Assembly (NCBI RefSeq): GCF_050632395.1
Contig: NZ_CP192600.1
Coordinates: forward strand, 2,542,001 to 2,606,000
DNA length: 64,000 nucleotides
Source: JAUYQR01 sp050632395
GTDB taxonomy: Bacteria > Pseudomonadota > Alphaproteobacteria > Rhodobacterales > Rhodobacteraceae
Reading direction: 5' to 3'
The notes beneath the pieces are model-generated. The model was not told where the DNA came from. It searched no databases and worked only from the letters and a program-made list of their open reading frames with translations. Positions 17,311 to 25,472 of this stretch are shown here, in pieces; position 1 is the stretch's first letter, and every line of letters begins with the position of its first letter. The position numbers were made by a program, and so were the translations under genes.

Positions 17311-18474
17311 TCAGCTCCTCGGTGCGGTGACGCTGACATCGGCCCCCGGCCGCAGCGCCTGCACACCTTCGGTCACCACCAGATCGGCGGGATTGAACGC
17401 CGCATCGACCAGCACCGCCTCGGCATTGCGCTGCAGGATGCGGATCGGCAGGCGGGTCGCCTTGGCTTCGCGCACCACCCAGACGAAGGCACCCTCCGCT
17501 CCCCACTGGATCGCCAGCGGGTCGACGGCAGGATAGTCCTGTCCGGTGAACACCAGATTGATCTGGAAAGCCATCCCGGCGCGCAGCCGGTCATCGGCGT
17601 TGCCGATCGAAGCCTCGACGCGCAACGTGCGGCTGGCTTCGTCGACCCGGTTGTCGACGGCCACGATACGGCCCTCGATCACTTCGTTGGCGGTGGAGAT
17701 TGCGGCTGCCTGCACCGGATCGCCCACGGCGACCAAGGCCGCCAGCCGTTCCGGCACCCGGAACTCCACGATCAGGCTGGACCGGTCCTCGATCCGAGTG
17801 ACCGGGGTGGTTGGCGACAAAAGGTCCCCAACCTGCGGCGCGACAAGGCCGACATAGCCGGCGACCGGTGCCACGAGCCGGTGGTTCGCCAGATCGCGCG
17901 CAGCCGACTGCAGCCCAAGCTGCGCCGTCCGCAGGGCCAGTTCCGCCTCTTGGCTTTGCAGTGCGGTGGCGGTGCCTGACTGCGACAGTTGCTGCAACCG
18001 GTCGACGGTGCGCTGCGCATCCTCCATCACAAGGCGCGCCCGTTCAACCTCCAGTTCCGCTGCCTCGGAATCAAGTTCGGCGATCACGTCGCCCGCCGCC
18101 ACCAGACTGCCTGGTGCCACCCTGATCGCCGCAAGCCGCCCGGTGATCTCGAACGAAAGTTCCACCGATTGCACACCCCGCGCCGACCCGATCGCCGAGA
18201 CCACATCGCGCAGCGCCATGGTCTGCACGGCGTCCGCAATGACCGGCACACCGCCCCCGCCCGAGGCCGCACCGGGTGGGCCACCCGACGCCCCGCCCGG
18301 TCGCCCGACTTGGTCGGCCACTGGCGCGCCGGGAACGATGCCAACTGCCACGAGCGGCTGTAGCAAGCCGATCTGGTCCAACCAGGGCCGGGTTCCGGGA
18401 ACAAAGCGGGCCGAAAGCGGGATCGCCACCAGCGCGATCAGCGCCACGATACCAAGCTGCGGAACTAGCCTCAT
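17311..18474 (-). CDS. RND efflux periplasmic adaptor (membrane fusion protein)
   Basis: A 387-residue HlyD/AcrA-like adaptor anchored by an N-terminal helix (PQLGIVALIALVAIPLSARF). After a Gly/Pro-rich linker (about 55-75) come a lipoyl-like half motif (VAPGSLVAAGDVIAELDS), a coiled-coil hairpin (ELEVERARLVMEDAQRTVDR, QLSQSGTATALQSQEAELAL), the second lipoyl half (RLVAPVAGYVGLVAPQVGDL) and beta-barrel domains. It connects the pump gene that follows at once to an outer-membrane channel encoded elsewhere. Confidence 0.9.
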   Translation of the reverse strand: MRLVPQLGIVALIALVAIPLSARFVPGTRPWLDQIGLLQPLVAVGIVPGAPVADQVGRPGGASGGPPGAASGGGGVPVIADAVQTMALRDVVSAIGSARGVQSVELSFEITGRLAAIRVAPGSLVAAGDVIAELDSEAAELEVERARLVMEDAQRTVDRLQQLSQSGTATALQSQEAELALRTAQLGLQSAARDLANHRLVAPVAGYVGLVAPQVGDLLSPTTPVTRIEDRSSLIVEFRVPERLAALVAVGDPVQAAAISTANEVIEGRIVAVDNRVDEASRTLRVEASIGNADDRLRAGMAFQINLVFTGQDYPAVDPLAIQWGAEGAFVWVVREAKATRLPIRILQRNAEAVLVDAAFNPADLVVTEGVQALRPGADVSVTAPRS

Positions 18475-18732
18475 GCGGTTGGCCTGCCTTCAGGTTTCGA
18501 CTGCTTCTTTCCCAGTTTCCCCAGGGTCATCCAAACCTGTCTCATGCCACCTGAATGGCAAGGCAACAAGATGGTGATCGACGTCTTCGGACACGCCTGA
18601 CGACCCACCGCTTGACGCCTTTACCCCCTGTGGCCGGAATCGTTCGGATCGTTGCATCATTTGACGCTGAAGCGAAGGTTATCAAGCAGTTCCGTGCCGC
18701 AGTCCGGCGGAGCCGCATGGCGCAACCGACGC

Positions 18733-19125
18733 TCAGCCCTGCACCGCTGCCGTATGCCTGCGCAAACGACGCAAATGCCAGTGGTAGATCACCGGGGCAA
18801 GCACGCGGTCATAGACCGCCGAGGCGATCTGCCTGACGCCTGGAAGCCCGACGATCCGCGCCAGCCAGCGATAACGCGGCATATCCGCCCAAAGCACCAG
18901 AAACGCCGGTATCCCGGAGGTCAGGGCGCCATCCTTAAGCACGTAAAGCCGCCGCGCGGCGGTGTCGGCATCCAGCCCCCACCGCCCCAGCATATCCGAG
19001 TTAAGGTCATCAAACCGGATCGGCAGGCCATTCGCTGCGGCGTAGCGTTCGTAGTGCCGGATTTCGAAGTTGCACACCGGGCAACTGGCGTTGAACAGAA
19101 CTGAGGTTTCGGAGGCGTCTTTCAT
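18733..19125 (-). CDS. DCC-family (DUF393) thiol-disulfide oxidoreductase-like protein
   Basis: A small protein of 130 residues with the N-terminal signature LFNASCPVCNFEIRHYERYA, matching the DxxCPxC motif of the DCC family except that Asp is replaced by Asn. The family is predicted to have a thioredoxin-like fold; its function is poorly defined. The ATG at 19125 was chosen because the open frame upstream lies inside the LuxR gene; no strong ribosome site is visible. It lies 37 bases downstream of the LuxR-type regulator and may be co-transcribed. Confidence 0.75.
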   Translation of the reverse strand: MKDASETSVLFNASCPVCNFEIRHYERYAAANGLPIRFDDLNSDMLGRWGLDADTAARRLYVLKDGALTSGIPAFLVLWADMPRYRWLARIVGLPGVRQIASAVYDRVLAPVIYHWHLRRLRRHTAAVQG

Positions 19126-19162
19126 AAGCGACAGATAGGCCGGGTCGGCGTTAAATCCAGCC

Positions 19163-19954
19163 TCAGGACGCGTCAACGAGCGTGGTGAGGAACCGCGAGA
19201 AGAGTTCACCCTGCGAATTGATGTTCAGCTTGGAATAGATATTGCGCCGGTGAATGCGGACGGTGCCAGCCGCGATGCCAAGGATCTGCCCGGTCGACTC
19301 GGCCGAATGGCCTTGCAGGGTGAACTCGGCCACCTCGCGTTCGCGCGGGGTAAGGATGCCGTCACCGAAACGGCCAAGTTCGTGCGCAATGGCACGCCGC
19401 TGCCGCCCTGCGGCCTTGGGCTCCTGATCCTTGCGAAAGTGAAGCGAAAGGCCCGCCCAGTGCCGCGCAGCGACAGATGCCACAAAGGGAAAAAGCGCCT
19501 GCAAGGCAAGGTATTCCCTTTGGCTGAACGGCTTTTCGGCCCGCATCAGGGACAGGACGAGAATGGCATCTCCCGGCAGATCGACGAAATAGGCGATCTC
19601 TTCGGCAAGCCCGGTCTGGGCATAGTAATTGCGGTAATATTCGCCCTGATAGAACCGATCCGGTGCCAGATCGCGAAGGCGGTATAGGCCGGCTGCGACG
19701 GGCTGCGTGGCCGCTAGAAAGAACGGGTCCAGCAGATACGGCCCCGCCTGATAATCAGTGACGAAGATCTTGCGCTTGTTGGGCGGAAAGTCGTCGTAGA
19801 CGTCCAGCGGCGGGTTAGTACCGTGATAGGCGAACATCACAGTATAGCTGAACGGGGCCACGTGACGCAGCAACGCGGCCAGCGAACGTGGCAATGCGGG
19901 ACTGTCCAGCCCGGCCACGACCGCAGCCACCAAGGGCCAGATCGGCGCGCTCAT
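19163..19954 (-). CDS. LuxR-family transcriptional regulator
   Basis: A 263-residue regulator with a C-terminal LuxR/FixJ helix-turn-helix (LTPREREVAEFTLQGHSAES, TGQILGIAAGTVRIHRRNIYSKLNI). The N-terminal domain (about 1-180) contains YLLDPFFLAA and the segment GEYYRNYYAQTGLAEEIAYF. It shows neither a receiver phosphorylation site nor an obvious acyl-homoserine-lactone pocket. I recall such LuxR proteins beside amine or amino-acid uptake and catabolic genes. It is divergent from the polyamine-type importer across 99 bases, so it is the likely regulator of that operon. No autoinducer synthase is present in the window. Confidence 0.85.
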   Translation of the reverse strand: MSAPIWPLVAAVVAGLDSPALPRSLAALLRHVAPFSYTVMFAYHGTNPPLDVYDDFPPNKRKIFVTDYQAGPYLLDPFFLAATQPVAAGLYRLRDLAPDRFYQGEYYRNYYAQTGLAEEIAYFVDLPGDAILVLSLMRAEKPFSQREYLALQALFPFVASVAARHWAGLSLHFRKDQEPKAAGRQRRAIAHELGRFGDGILTPREREVAEFTLQGHSAESTGQILGIAAGTVRIHRRNIYSKLNINSQGELFSRFLTTLVDAS

Positions 19955-20053
19955 CGGCGCGGCCTGATCGGCGGAACTACCCTATTTGTGATATATACAG
20001 CCAAATGGAGTTCTCCTACGCTTTGCCGTGTTTCATAGGATAGACGCGACCCC

Positions 20054-21184
20054 ATGCAAAGCCAGAACGACACGGGCGCACAAGGTCAGACCGGCGACCG
20101 CCCCCTGATCGCCGAGTTTCGCGCGGCCACCAAACGCTATGGCGCGGTGCTGGCGGCAGACGCGCTGAGTTTTGGCATCGGCAAGGGCGAGTTCCTATCG
20201 TTTCTGGGGCCGTCGGGCTGCGGCAAGACCACGGCGCTTCGCATGCTGGCGGGCTTTGAAGTCCCTACCTCCGGCGATGTGTTTCTGGACGGCGAGCGTG
20301 TCACCGACGTGCCGGCATACCGCCGCCCGGTGAACATGGTGTTTCAGCACTACGCGCTGTTTCCGCATATGACTGTGGCCGAAAACATCGCCTATGGGTT
20401 GATTCAGCGCCGACCGCGACCGGATCGGGCGGATGTCGCCCGCAAGGTGGACCGTGCGCTGGACATGGTGCGCCTGTCCGGGTTTGGTCCACGCCGCATC
20501 TGGGAAATGTCGGGCGGCCAGCAGCAGCGCGTGGCACTGGCGCGGGCAATCGTGAACGAACCGAAGGTCCTGCTTCTGGATGAGCCATTGGCGGCGCTTG
20601 ACCGCAAGCTGCGCCGCGAAATGCAGATCGAGTTGCAGACCCTGCAGCGCCAGCTTGGCATCACCTTCGTCCTTGTTACCCATGACCAGGAAGAGGCGCT
20701 GTCGATGTCAGACCGTATCTGCATCATGCGCAGCGGGCGCATCGTGCAGGCCGGATCGCCACTGGCGCTTTATGACCATCCAATCAATCGCTATGTCGCG
20801 GACTTCGTGGGGAAATCAAACTTCATCGACGGCGTCGTCTCGGCGGTGTCGCCTCACGGCGGCCAGATCGAAACCGCCTCCGGTTTCCGGTTCGAAGGCC
20901 GGGTATCCGGCGTGCTTGCCAAAGGGGCGAAGGCGGCGCTCAGCATCCGGCCGGAGCAGATCGACCTTGCCCATACCGTCCAAGCAGGTGCCGAGCCAGT
21001 CACCGTCATCAACCGGATCTTCCTTGGCGAACACACCGAATACCTCGTCCGCCACGCGGCCTTGGGCGATCTTCTGGTGCTGGTCGCCCGACAGGCCGAA
21101 GCGGCGGCGGGCGGTTTTGACCCCGGTGCGGCGGCCTTCGTTTCATGGAAACCGGAGACGGCGCTGATCCTACCACAAGATTGA
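20054..21184 (+). CDS. Spermidine/putrescine-type ABC transporter ATP-binding protein (PotA-like)
   Basis: ATPase of 376 residues: Walker A GPSGCGKTT, signature MSGGQQQRVALARAI, Walker B VLLLDEPLAALD, H-loop FVLVTHDQEEA, and a C-terminal TOBE domain from about 285 (AALSIRPEQIDL). It is the first gene of a five-gene plus-strand run with binding protein, two permeases and a dehydrogenase. PotA-type importers take up polyamines or related cationic and small organic compounds; the substrate here is not certain. Confidence 0.9.
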   Translation: MQSQNDTGAQGQTGDRPLIAEFRAATKRYGAVLAADALSFGIGKGEFLSFLGPSGCGKTTALRMLAGFEVPTSGDVFLDGERVTDVPAYRRPVNMVFQHYALFPHMTVAENIAYGLIQRRPRPDRADVARKVDRALDMVRLSGFGPRRIWEMSGGQQQRVALARAIVNEPKVLLLDEPLAALDRKLRREMQIELQTLQRQLGITFVLVTHDQEEALSMSDRICIMRSGRIVQAGSPLALYDHPINRYVADFVGKSNFIDGVVSAVSPHGGQIETASGFRFEGRVSGVLAKGAKAALSIRPEQIDLAHTVQAGAEPVTVINRIFLGEHTEYLVRHAALGDLLVLVARQAEAAAGGFDPGAAAFVSWKPETALILPQD

Positions 21185-21215
21185 ACAGAACCAACCAAAA
21201 CGGGAGACTTCAGAA

Positions 21216-22373
21216 ATGACCGACAAGATCGACCACATCTCGCGTCAGAAGTTCATGGAAGAGTTGCGGCGGTATCAGAAGGGTTCGGTGTCGCGCCGGC
21301 ATTTTCTTGGCGTGACCGGACTTGGCGCGGCATCGGCGGTTCTGGGCGCGGCGGTGCCCGGCCTGATGCCCCGCGCTGCGCACGCCCAATCCATCGGGGA
21401 CCGGGTGGTGCTGGCCTCGTGGCCCAACTACCACGACCCGGCCAACTTCGACAGCTTCACCGAGGCCACCGGGGCTGCGGTTCAGATGAACGTCTTCGGA
21501 TCGAACGAGGAAATGCTGGCCAAGCTGCAGGCCGGTGGTTCGGGCTGGGATGTGTTCGTGCCGACCAACTACACGATCACCACCTATGTCGACCAGGACC
21601 TGATCGAGCCGCTGGATCTGGCCAAGCTGCCGAATTACGACCCGGCCAGCTTTGACCAGCGCTTTGCCGGACCGGGCACTGTCAACGGCACGGTCTATGC
21701 GGTGCCGAAGAACTGGGGCACCACAGGCTTTGCGGTCAATACCAACCAGACCGGTGGCACGACGCCCACGACGTGGAAGGAGTTCTGGGATCTGACCCAG
21801 ACCACCTTCTCTGGCCGCACGATGGTGCATGACTATCAGTTGACTACCATCGGCAACGCGCTGAAATACTTCGGCTATTCGTTCAACTCGATCGACCCTG
21901 CCGAACTGGCCAAGGCCGAGGAGTTGCTGTTGGCCGCAAAACCGCATCTTTTTGCGATCAGCTCTGACTACCAGCCCTCGATGCGGTCGGGCGATGCGTG
22001 GATGACGATCTGCTGGACGGGCGACGCCAAGCAGATGAACCGCGACATGCCGGAAATCGTCTATGTCCTTGGCAAGGAAGGCGGCGAGTTGTGGTCAGAC
22101 TTCTACGCCATTCCCAAGGGGGCGCCGCATCGTGACGCGGCTTACGCGCTGATCAATTTCCTGCTGACCCCCGATGTCAACGCCAAGGAAGTCCTGTTCC
22201 ACGGCTATCCGGTGGCCGATGCCCGGGTGAACGCCATCCTGCCGAAGGAAATCCTGAACGACCCGATCCTCTATCCTGCCGCCGATCTTCTTTCGGCGCT
22301 GGAGTTCGGCGCGGCCGCGACCCTGACCGATCCGAACCGGGCCGAGTTGATGGCCCGCTTCAAGGCGGCCTGA
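21216..22373 (+). CDS. Polyamine-type ABC transporter substrate-binding protein (PotD-like)
   Basis: Periplasmic binding protein of 385 residues. The N terminus has a twin-arginine signal (VSRRHFLGVTGLGAASAVLG, cleavage after RAAHA) preceded by a charged stretch. The mature part shows the PotD pattern: VVLASWPNYHDPANFDSFTE, GSGWDVFVPTNYTITTYVDQ, YAVPKNWGTTGFAVNT and DAAYALINFLLTPDVNAKE. A GGGAGA ribosome site precedes the ATG. Export in folded form through Tat is predicted from the RR motif. Confidence 0.9.
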   Translation: MTDKIDHISRQKFMEELRRYQKGSVSRRHFLGVTGLGAASAVLGAAVPGLMPRAAHAQSIGDRVVLASWPNYHDPANFDSFTEATGAAVQMNVFGSNEEMLAKLQAGGSGWDVFVPTNYTITTYVDQDLIEPLDLAKLPNYDPASFDQRFAGPGTVNGTVYAVPKNWGTTGFAVNTNQTGGTTPTTWKEFWDLTQTTFSGRTMVHDYQLTTIGNALKYFGYSFNSIDPAELAKAEELLLAAKPHLFAISSDYQPSMRSGDAWMTICWTGDAKQMNRDMPEIVYVLGKEGGELWSDFYAIPKGAPHRDAAYALINFLLTPDVNAKEVLFHGYPVADARVNAILPKEILNDPILYPAADLLSALEFGAAATLTDPNRAELMARFKAA

Positions 22374-22376
22374 GCA

Positions 22377-23228
22377 ATGCAGCGGCGGCTTTCAACATGG
22401 CTGCTTCTGGCCCCGGCGGGGCTATGGTTTGCAGTTATGCTGGTGCTGCCGCTGTGTTTTGTCGTGGTGTTCAGCTTTGGCGAACGGGAGGCGGCGGGCG
22501 GCTACGTTCCCGCCTTCACCTTCGCGCAATACGCCAACCTGCCCTCGCGCGGGACGGCGTTCCTGAACACGCTGATGCTGGCGCCCCTTGGTACGCTTTT
22601 GGCGCTGCTGATCGCCTACCCACTTGCCTATTTTCTGGCCATGCGGGCCGATCCGAAATGGCGCACGCTGCTGCTCATTCTGGTCATCGTGCCGTTCTGG
22701 ACCTCGATCCTGATCCGCAGCTATGCGTGGATCTTCATCCTCGGCGGACAGGGCCTGCCAGCGGTGATCGAATGGCTGGGCTTTGGGCCTGTGCGGCTGA
22801 TCAACACGCCCTTCGCGGTCCTGACCGGCATCGTCTACGGCTATCTGCCGCTGATGGTGCTGCCGGTCTATGTCAGCCTTGAGCGGCTGGACAAGCGCCT
22901 GCTGGAGGCGGCGGCCGATCTTGGCGCGCCCCCCCTGCGCAGTTTTATGCAGATCACGCTGCCCCTGTCGCTGCCCGGTGTGGCGACGGGCTGCATGCTG
23001 GTCTTCATCCTGCTGATGGGCGAGTTCCTGATCCCGGCCATGCTGGGTGGCGGCAAGGTGTTCTTCATCGGCAATGCGCTGGTCGATCTGTTCTTGCAGT
23101 CGCGCAACTGGGCCTTTGGCGCGGCGGTCGCCGTGACACTGGTGGTGATCATGCTGGTCACCGTGTCACTTTACATGTGGCTGATGCGCCGCCTGGGTGG
23201 CGTGCGCGACGATGTGGCCTTGATGTAA
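22377..23228 (+). CDS. Polyamine-type ABC transporter permease (PotB-like)
   Basis: A 283-residue inner-membrane permease with about six spans and the EAA loop LLEAAADLGAPPLRSFMQITLPLSLPG (partly quoted: EAAADLGAPPLRSF). It starts 3 bases after the binding-protein stop, indicating one transcript. It is the first of two permeases forming a heterodimeric channel with the next gene. Confidence 0.88.
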   Translation: MQRRLSTWLLLAPAGLWFAVMLVLPLCFVVVFSFGEREAAGGYVPAFTFAQYANLPSRGTAFLNTLMLAPLGTLLALLIAYPLAYFLAMRADPKWRTLLLILVIVPFWTSILIRSYAWIFILGGQGLPAVIEWLGFGPVRLINTPFAVLTGIVYGYLPLMVLPVYVSLERLDKRLLEAAADLGAPPLRSFMQITLPLSLPGVATGCMLVFILLMGEFLIPAMLGGGKVFFIGNALVDLFLQSRNWAFGAAVAVTLVVIMLVTVSLYMWLMRRLGGVRDDVALM

Positions 23229-23239
23229 GGGAACCCCGG

Positions 23240-24058
23240 ATGCGCCTATATGCCCTTGCGGTCTATCTGTTTCTGTACCTGCCGATCGCGGTCATCGCGA
23301 TCTTCAGCTTCAACGCGGGCCGCCACGCCAGCCAGTTCACTGGATTTTCCGTCCAGTGGTATGGCAAGGCTCTGTCCAACCCGTTTGTGACCGAGGCGCT
23401 GTGGACCAGCTTCATCGTCGCGTTGTCGTCGGCGCTGATCGCAAGCGTGTTCGGCACGATGGCCGCGCTTGCGCTGCAGGGCATGAAGGGCCGGGTGCGG
23501 ATGGTGGCCGATGCACTGATCTATGTCGCGGTGATGGTGCCGGGCATCGTCATCGGCATCGCCACGCTGATCGCGCTGGTGACCCTTTTTGGCTGGATAA
23601 ACCCCGTTCTGGCGCTGCTTGCCCCGGAAGGGCAGGCCCCGCAACTGGCGATGGGCTACGGATCGTTGATCGCGGCGCATGCGTTGTTCTCCATGTCGCT
23701 GGTCATCATCATCCTGCGCGCGCGCCTTGCGGGCATGGACCGCAGCCTGATGGAAGCCTCGGCCGATCTTTACGCACCACCTTTCGCCACGTTCCGGCAG
23801 GTTACGCTGCCGCTGATCTTTCCGGGCATCCTTGCGGGGTTTCTGCTGAGTTTCACCTTCAGCTTCGACGATTTCATCATCGCCTTCTTCGTGGCCGGGT
23901 CTGAAACTACTCTGCCGATCTATGTGTTCTCGTCGATCCGCCGTGGTGTGACGCCCGAGATCAACGCCATCGGCACGATGGTGTTGGCGGTTTCACTGGT
24001 GTTGCTGGTCGTGGCACAGCTCACCTTGCGGCGCGGCATCAAGACAGGGGCGCAATGA
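23240..24058 (+). CDS. Polyamine-type ABC transporter permease (PotC-like)
   Basis: A 272-residue permease, N terminus MRLYALAVYLFLYLPIAVIA, about six spans and the EAA loop LMEASADLYAPPFATFRQVT. The ATG at 23240 follows AAGGGA and comes 11 bases after the PotB-like stop; the frame is open upstream only inside that gene. Its last four bases overlap the start of the dehydrogenase gene (ATGA), so the enzyme is translationally coupled to the importer. Confidence 0.88.
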   Translation: MRLYALAVYLFLYLPIAVIAIFSFNAGRHASQFTGFSVQWYGKALSNPFVTEALWTSFIVALSSALIASVFGTMAALALQGMKGRVRMVADALIYVAVMVPGIVIGIATLIALVTLFGWINPVLALLAPEGQAPQLAMGYGSLIAAHALFSMSLVIIILRARLAGMDRSLMEASADLYAPPFATFRQVTLPLIFPGILAGFLLSFTFSFDDFIIAFFVAGSETTLPIYVFSSIRRGVTPEINAIGTMVLAVSLVLLVVAQLTLRRGIKTGAQ

Positions 24059-24813
24059 TGCTGCTGGACGGACGGGTGGCCTTTCTGACAGGCGCTGGGT
24101 CGGGCATCGGACGAGCGGGCGCTCTGGCGCTGGCGCGCGAGGGGGCGCATGTGATCGTCACCGATCTGGACGGGGACCGCGCGGCAACGGTTGCGCGCGA
24201 GATCGCGGCGGCGGGGGGCTGGGCCGAGGCCATGGCGCTGGACGCGGGCGATGATGCCGCCGTGACCGCCTTGATCGACCGTGTGGCAGGCCGGGGGCGG
24301 CTGGATATCCTGCATTCCCACGCCGGCATCCAGGTGCCGGGGCGGCTGACCGAAGTGTCGCTTGACGGCATGGACGCCTCATGGCGGCTGAACGTGCGGG
24401 CGCATTTCGTGGCCGCCCGCGCAGCCGTGCCCCACATGCAGCGGCAGCGCAAAGGGTCGATCATCATCACCGCGTCAAATTCGGGCGTGCAGTATGACCG
24501 GGGGATGATCGCCTATTGCACCACCAAACACGCGGTAGTCGCAATGACACGCCAGATCGCGGTCGATTATGCCGCTGATAACATCCGCTGCAATGCGCTC
24601 TGTCCGGGCTTTGTCGATACTGCCTTCAACAACGGGTTCGAACAGCAGATGGGCGGGCGAGCGGCCTTGGAAAGCTATGTGGCGGGGTCGGTTCCGATGG
24701 GGCGATGGGCTTCGGTCGAGGAAATCGCCGCCAGCATCGTCTATCTGGCCTCGGACCAGTCCGGTTTCATGACCGGCCATGCGCTGGTGGTGGACGGCGG
24801 CGAAAGCCTTTAG
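24055..24813 (+). CDS. Short-chain dehydrogenase/reductase (SDR family)
   Basis: NAD(P)-dependent oxidoreductase of 252 residues. Motifs: TGAGSGIG (TGxxxGxG cofactor loop), HSHAGI in place of the common NNAG, the catalytic serine in IIITASNSG, the YxxxK pair in YCTTKHA, and PG in CPGFVDTAF. C-terminal MTGHALVVDGGES is the usual classical-SDR end. It overlaps the potC-like gene by 4 bases and so probably oxidises or reduces the imported compound or its product. The substrate is unknown. Confidence 0.88.
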   Translation: MMLLDGRVAFLTGAGSGIGRAGALALAREGAHVIVTDLDGDRAATVAREIAAAGGWAEAMALDAGDDAAVTALIDRVAGRGRLDILHSHAGIQVPGRLTEVSLDGMDASWRLNVRAHFVAARAAVPHMQRQRKGSIIITASNSGVQYDRGMIAYCTTKHAVVAMTRQIAVDYAADNIRCNALCPGFVDTAFNNGFEQQMGGRAALESYVAGSVPMGRWASVEEIAASIVYLASDQSGFMTGHALVVDGGESL

Positions 24814-24862
24814 TGGGCGGATTGCGCTTTGCATGAGGCCTGAAGCGCGCTGAATTGCACTA

Positions 24863-25192
24863 TCACGACGGGGTTTTCGGCTTTGTGGGAACAGCGCAAA
24901 ACGCGGTTCGCAGGGTCGCGATAATGGGAATGATGTCAGCGCGTCCCAGCCTGTTCGTCACGTGTCTGCCGTGCCGGGTGGAGCGGATCAGACCTTCCGC
25001 GCGCAACCGCATCAGTTGCTGTGAAACGCTGGCTTGCGGTTCGTGCAATGCGGCGGACAACTCGCCAACTGTCATGTCCCGGTCAAGCAGGCTGCAAAGT
25101 ATTCGCAGCCTGCCGACATGGGACAACGACTTCAACAGCGCCACGGCCCGTTCGGCGGCTTCCGGATCGTCAGGAGCGAAGCTGTCGGTCAT
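24863..25192 (-). CDS. sqrR: ArsR-family persulfide-responsive repressor (SqrR/BigR type)
   Basis: A 109-residue winged-helix repressor (SLSHVGRLRILCSLL, MTVGELSAALHEPQASVSQQ, LMRLRAEGLIRSTRHGRHV). It has exactly two cysteines, Cys33 and Cys99, 66 residues apart. That is the spacing of the two sensor cysteines of Rhodobacter capsulatus SqrR (Cys41/Cys107) and of BigR, which form a sulfur bridge on reacting with persulfides. No ArsR metal-binding ELCVCDL motif is present. It is the last gene of a minus-strand operon containing sulfide:quinone oxidoreductase, 6 bases after the small membrane-protein gene. It should repress that operon in the absence of reactive sulfur species. Confidence 0.85.
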   Translation of the reverse strand: MTDSFAPDDPEAAERAVALLKSLSHVGRLRILCSLLDRDMTVGELSAALHEPQASVSQQLMRLRAEGLIRSTRHGRHVTNRLGRADIIPIIATLRTAFCAVPTKPKTPS

Positions 25193-25198
25193 GGCGGA

Positions 25199-25402
25199 TC
25201 AGTTGAACGCGCAACCGGACTTCACGCCGAGCGCCTTGAACGCCATCGCAGCCGGACAGACCCCGGTGAACGACGACTGGATCAGGTTCAGGCCGATGAA
25301 CACGGTGAACCAGACAAAGAGCGGCGAGACGAAGGCTGTCAGCAGCACGCTGAGCAGAACCATGCAGCCGGCGAAGAGCATTACGGAGCGGTCTAGGGTC
25401 AT
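25199..25402 (-). CDS. Small YgaP-like membrane protein (DUF2892)
   Basis: A 67-residue membrane protein with two hydrophobic helices (VMLFAGCMVLLSVLLTAFV and PLFVWFTVFIGLNLIQSSF) followed by TGVCPAAMAFKALGVKSGCAF. The GxCP segment with nearby cysteines is typical of the DUF2892/YgaP transmembrane module often found with rhodaneses. It has an AAGGAGA ribosome site and lies between sqr and the sqrR-type regulator, so a role in sulfide or sulfane-sulfur handling is likely. A small hairpin (GACGGGC / GCCCGTC, 25431-25453) lies between it and sqr. The biochemical function is not established. Confidence 0.8.
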   Translation of the reverse strand: MTLDRSVMLFAGCMVLLSVLLTAFVSPLFVWFTVFIGLNLIQSSFTGVCPAAMAFKALGVKSGCAFN

Positions 25403-25472
25403 TGCAGTCTCCTTTCAGGGATGAGGTCGAGACGGGCACCTTGCGCGCCCGTCCCCGCGTTTTCGGCGGGCA

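Noticed and set aside
19163..19954. LuxR protein as a quorum-sensing receptor
   Set aside because: No autoinducer synthase in the window and the N-terminal domain does not show the usual lactone-binding residues.
24824..24848. Hairpin GCGCTT/AAGCGC between the dehydrogenase and the persulfide regulator as a terminator
   Set aside because: The stem is only 6 bp with a 13-base loop and no T tract, too weak to call.
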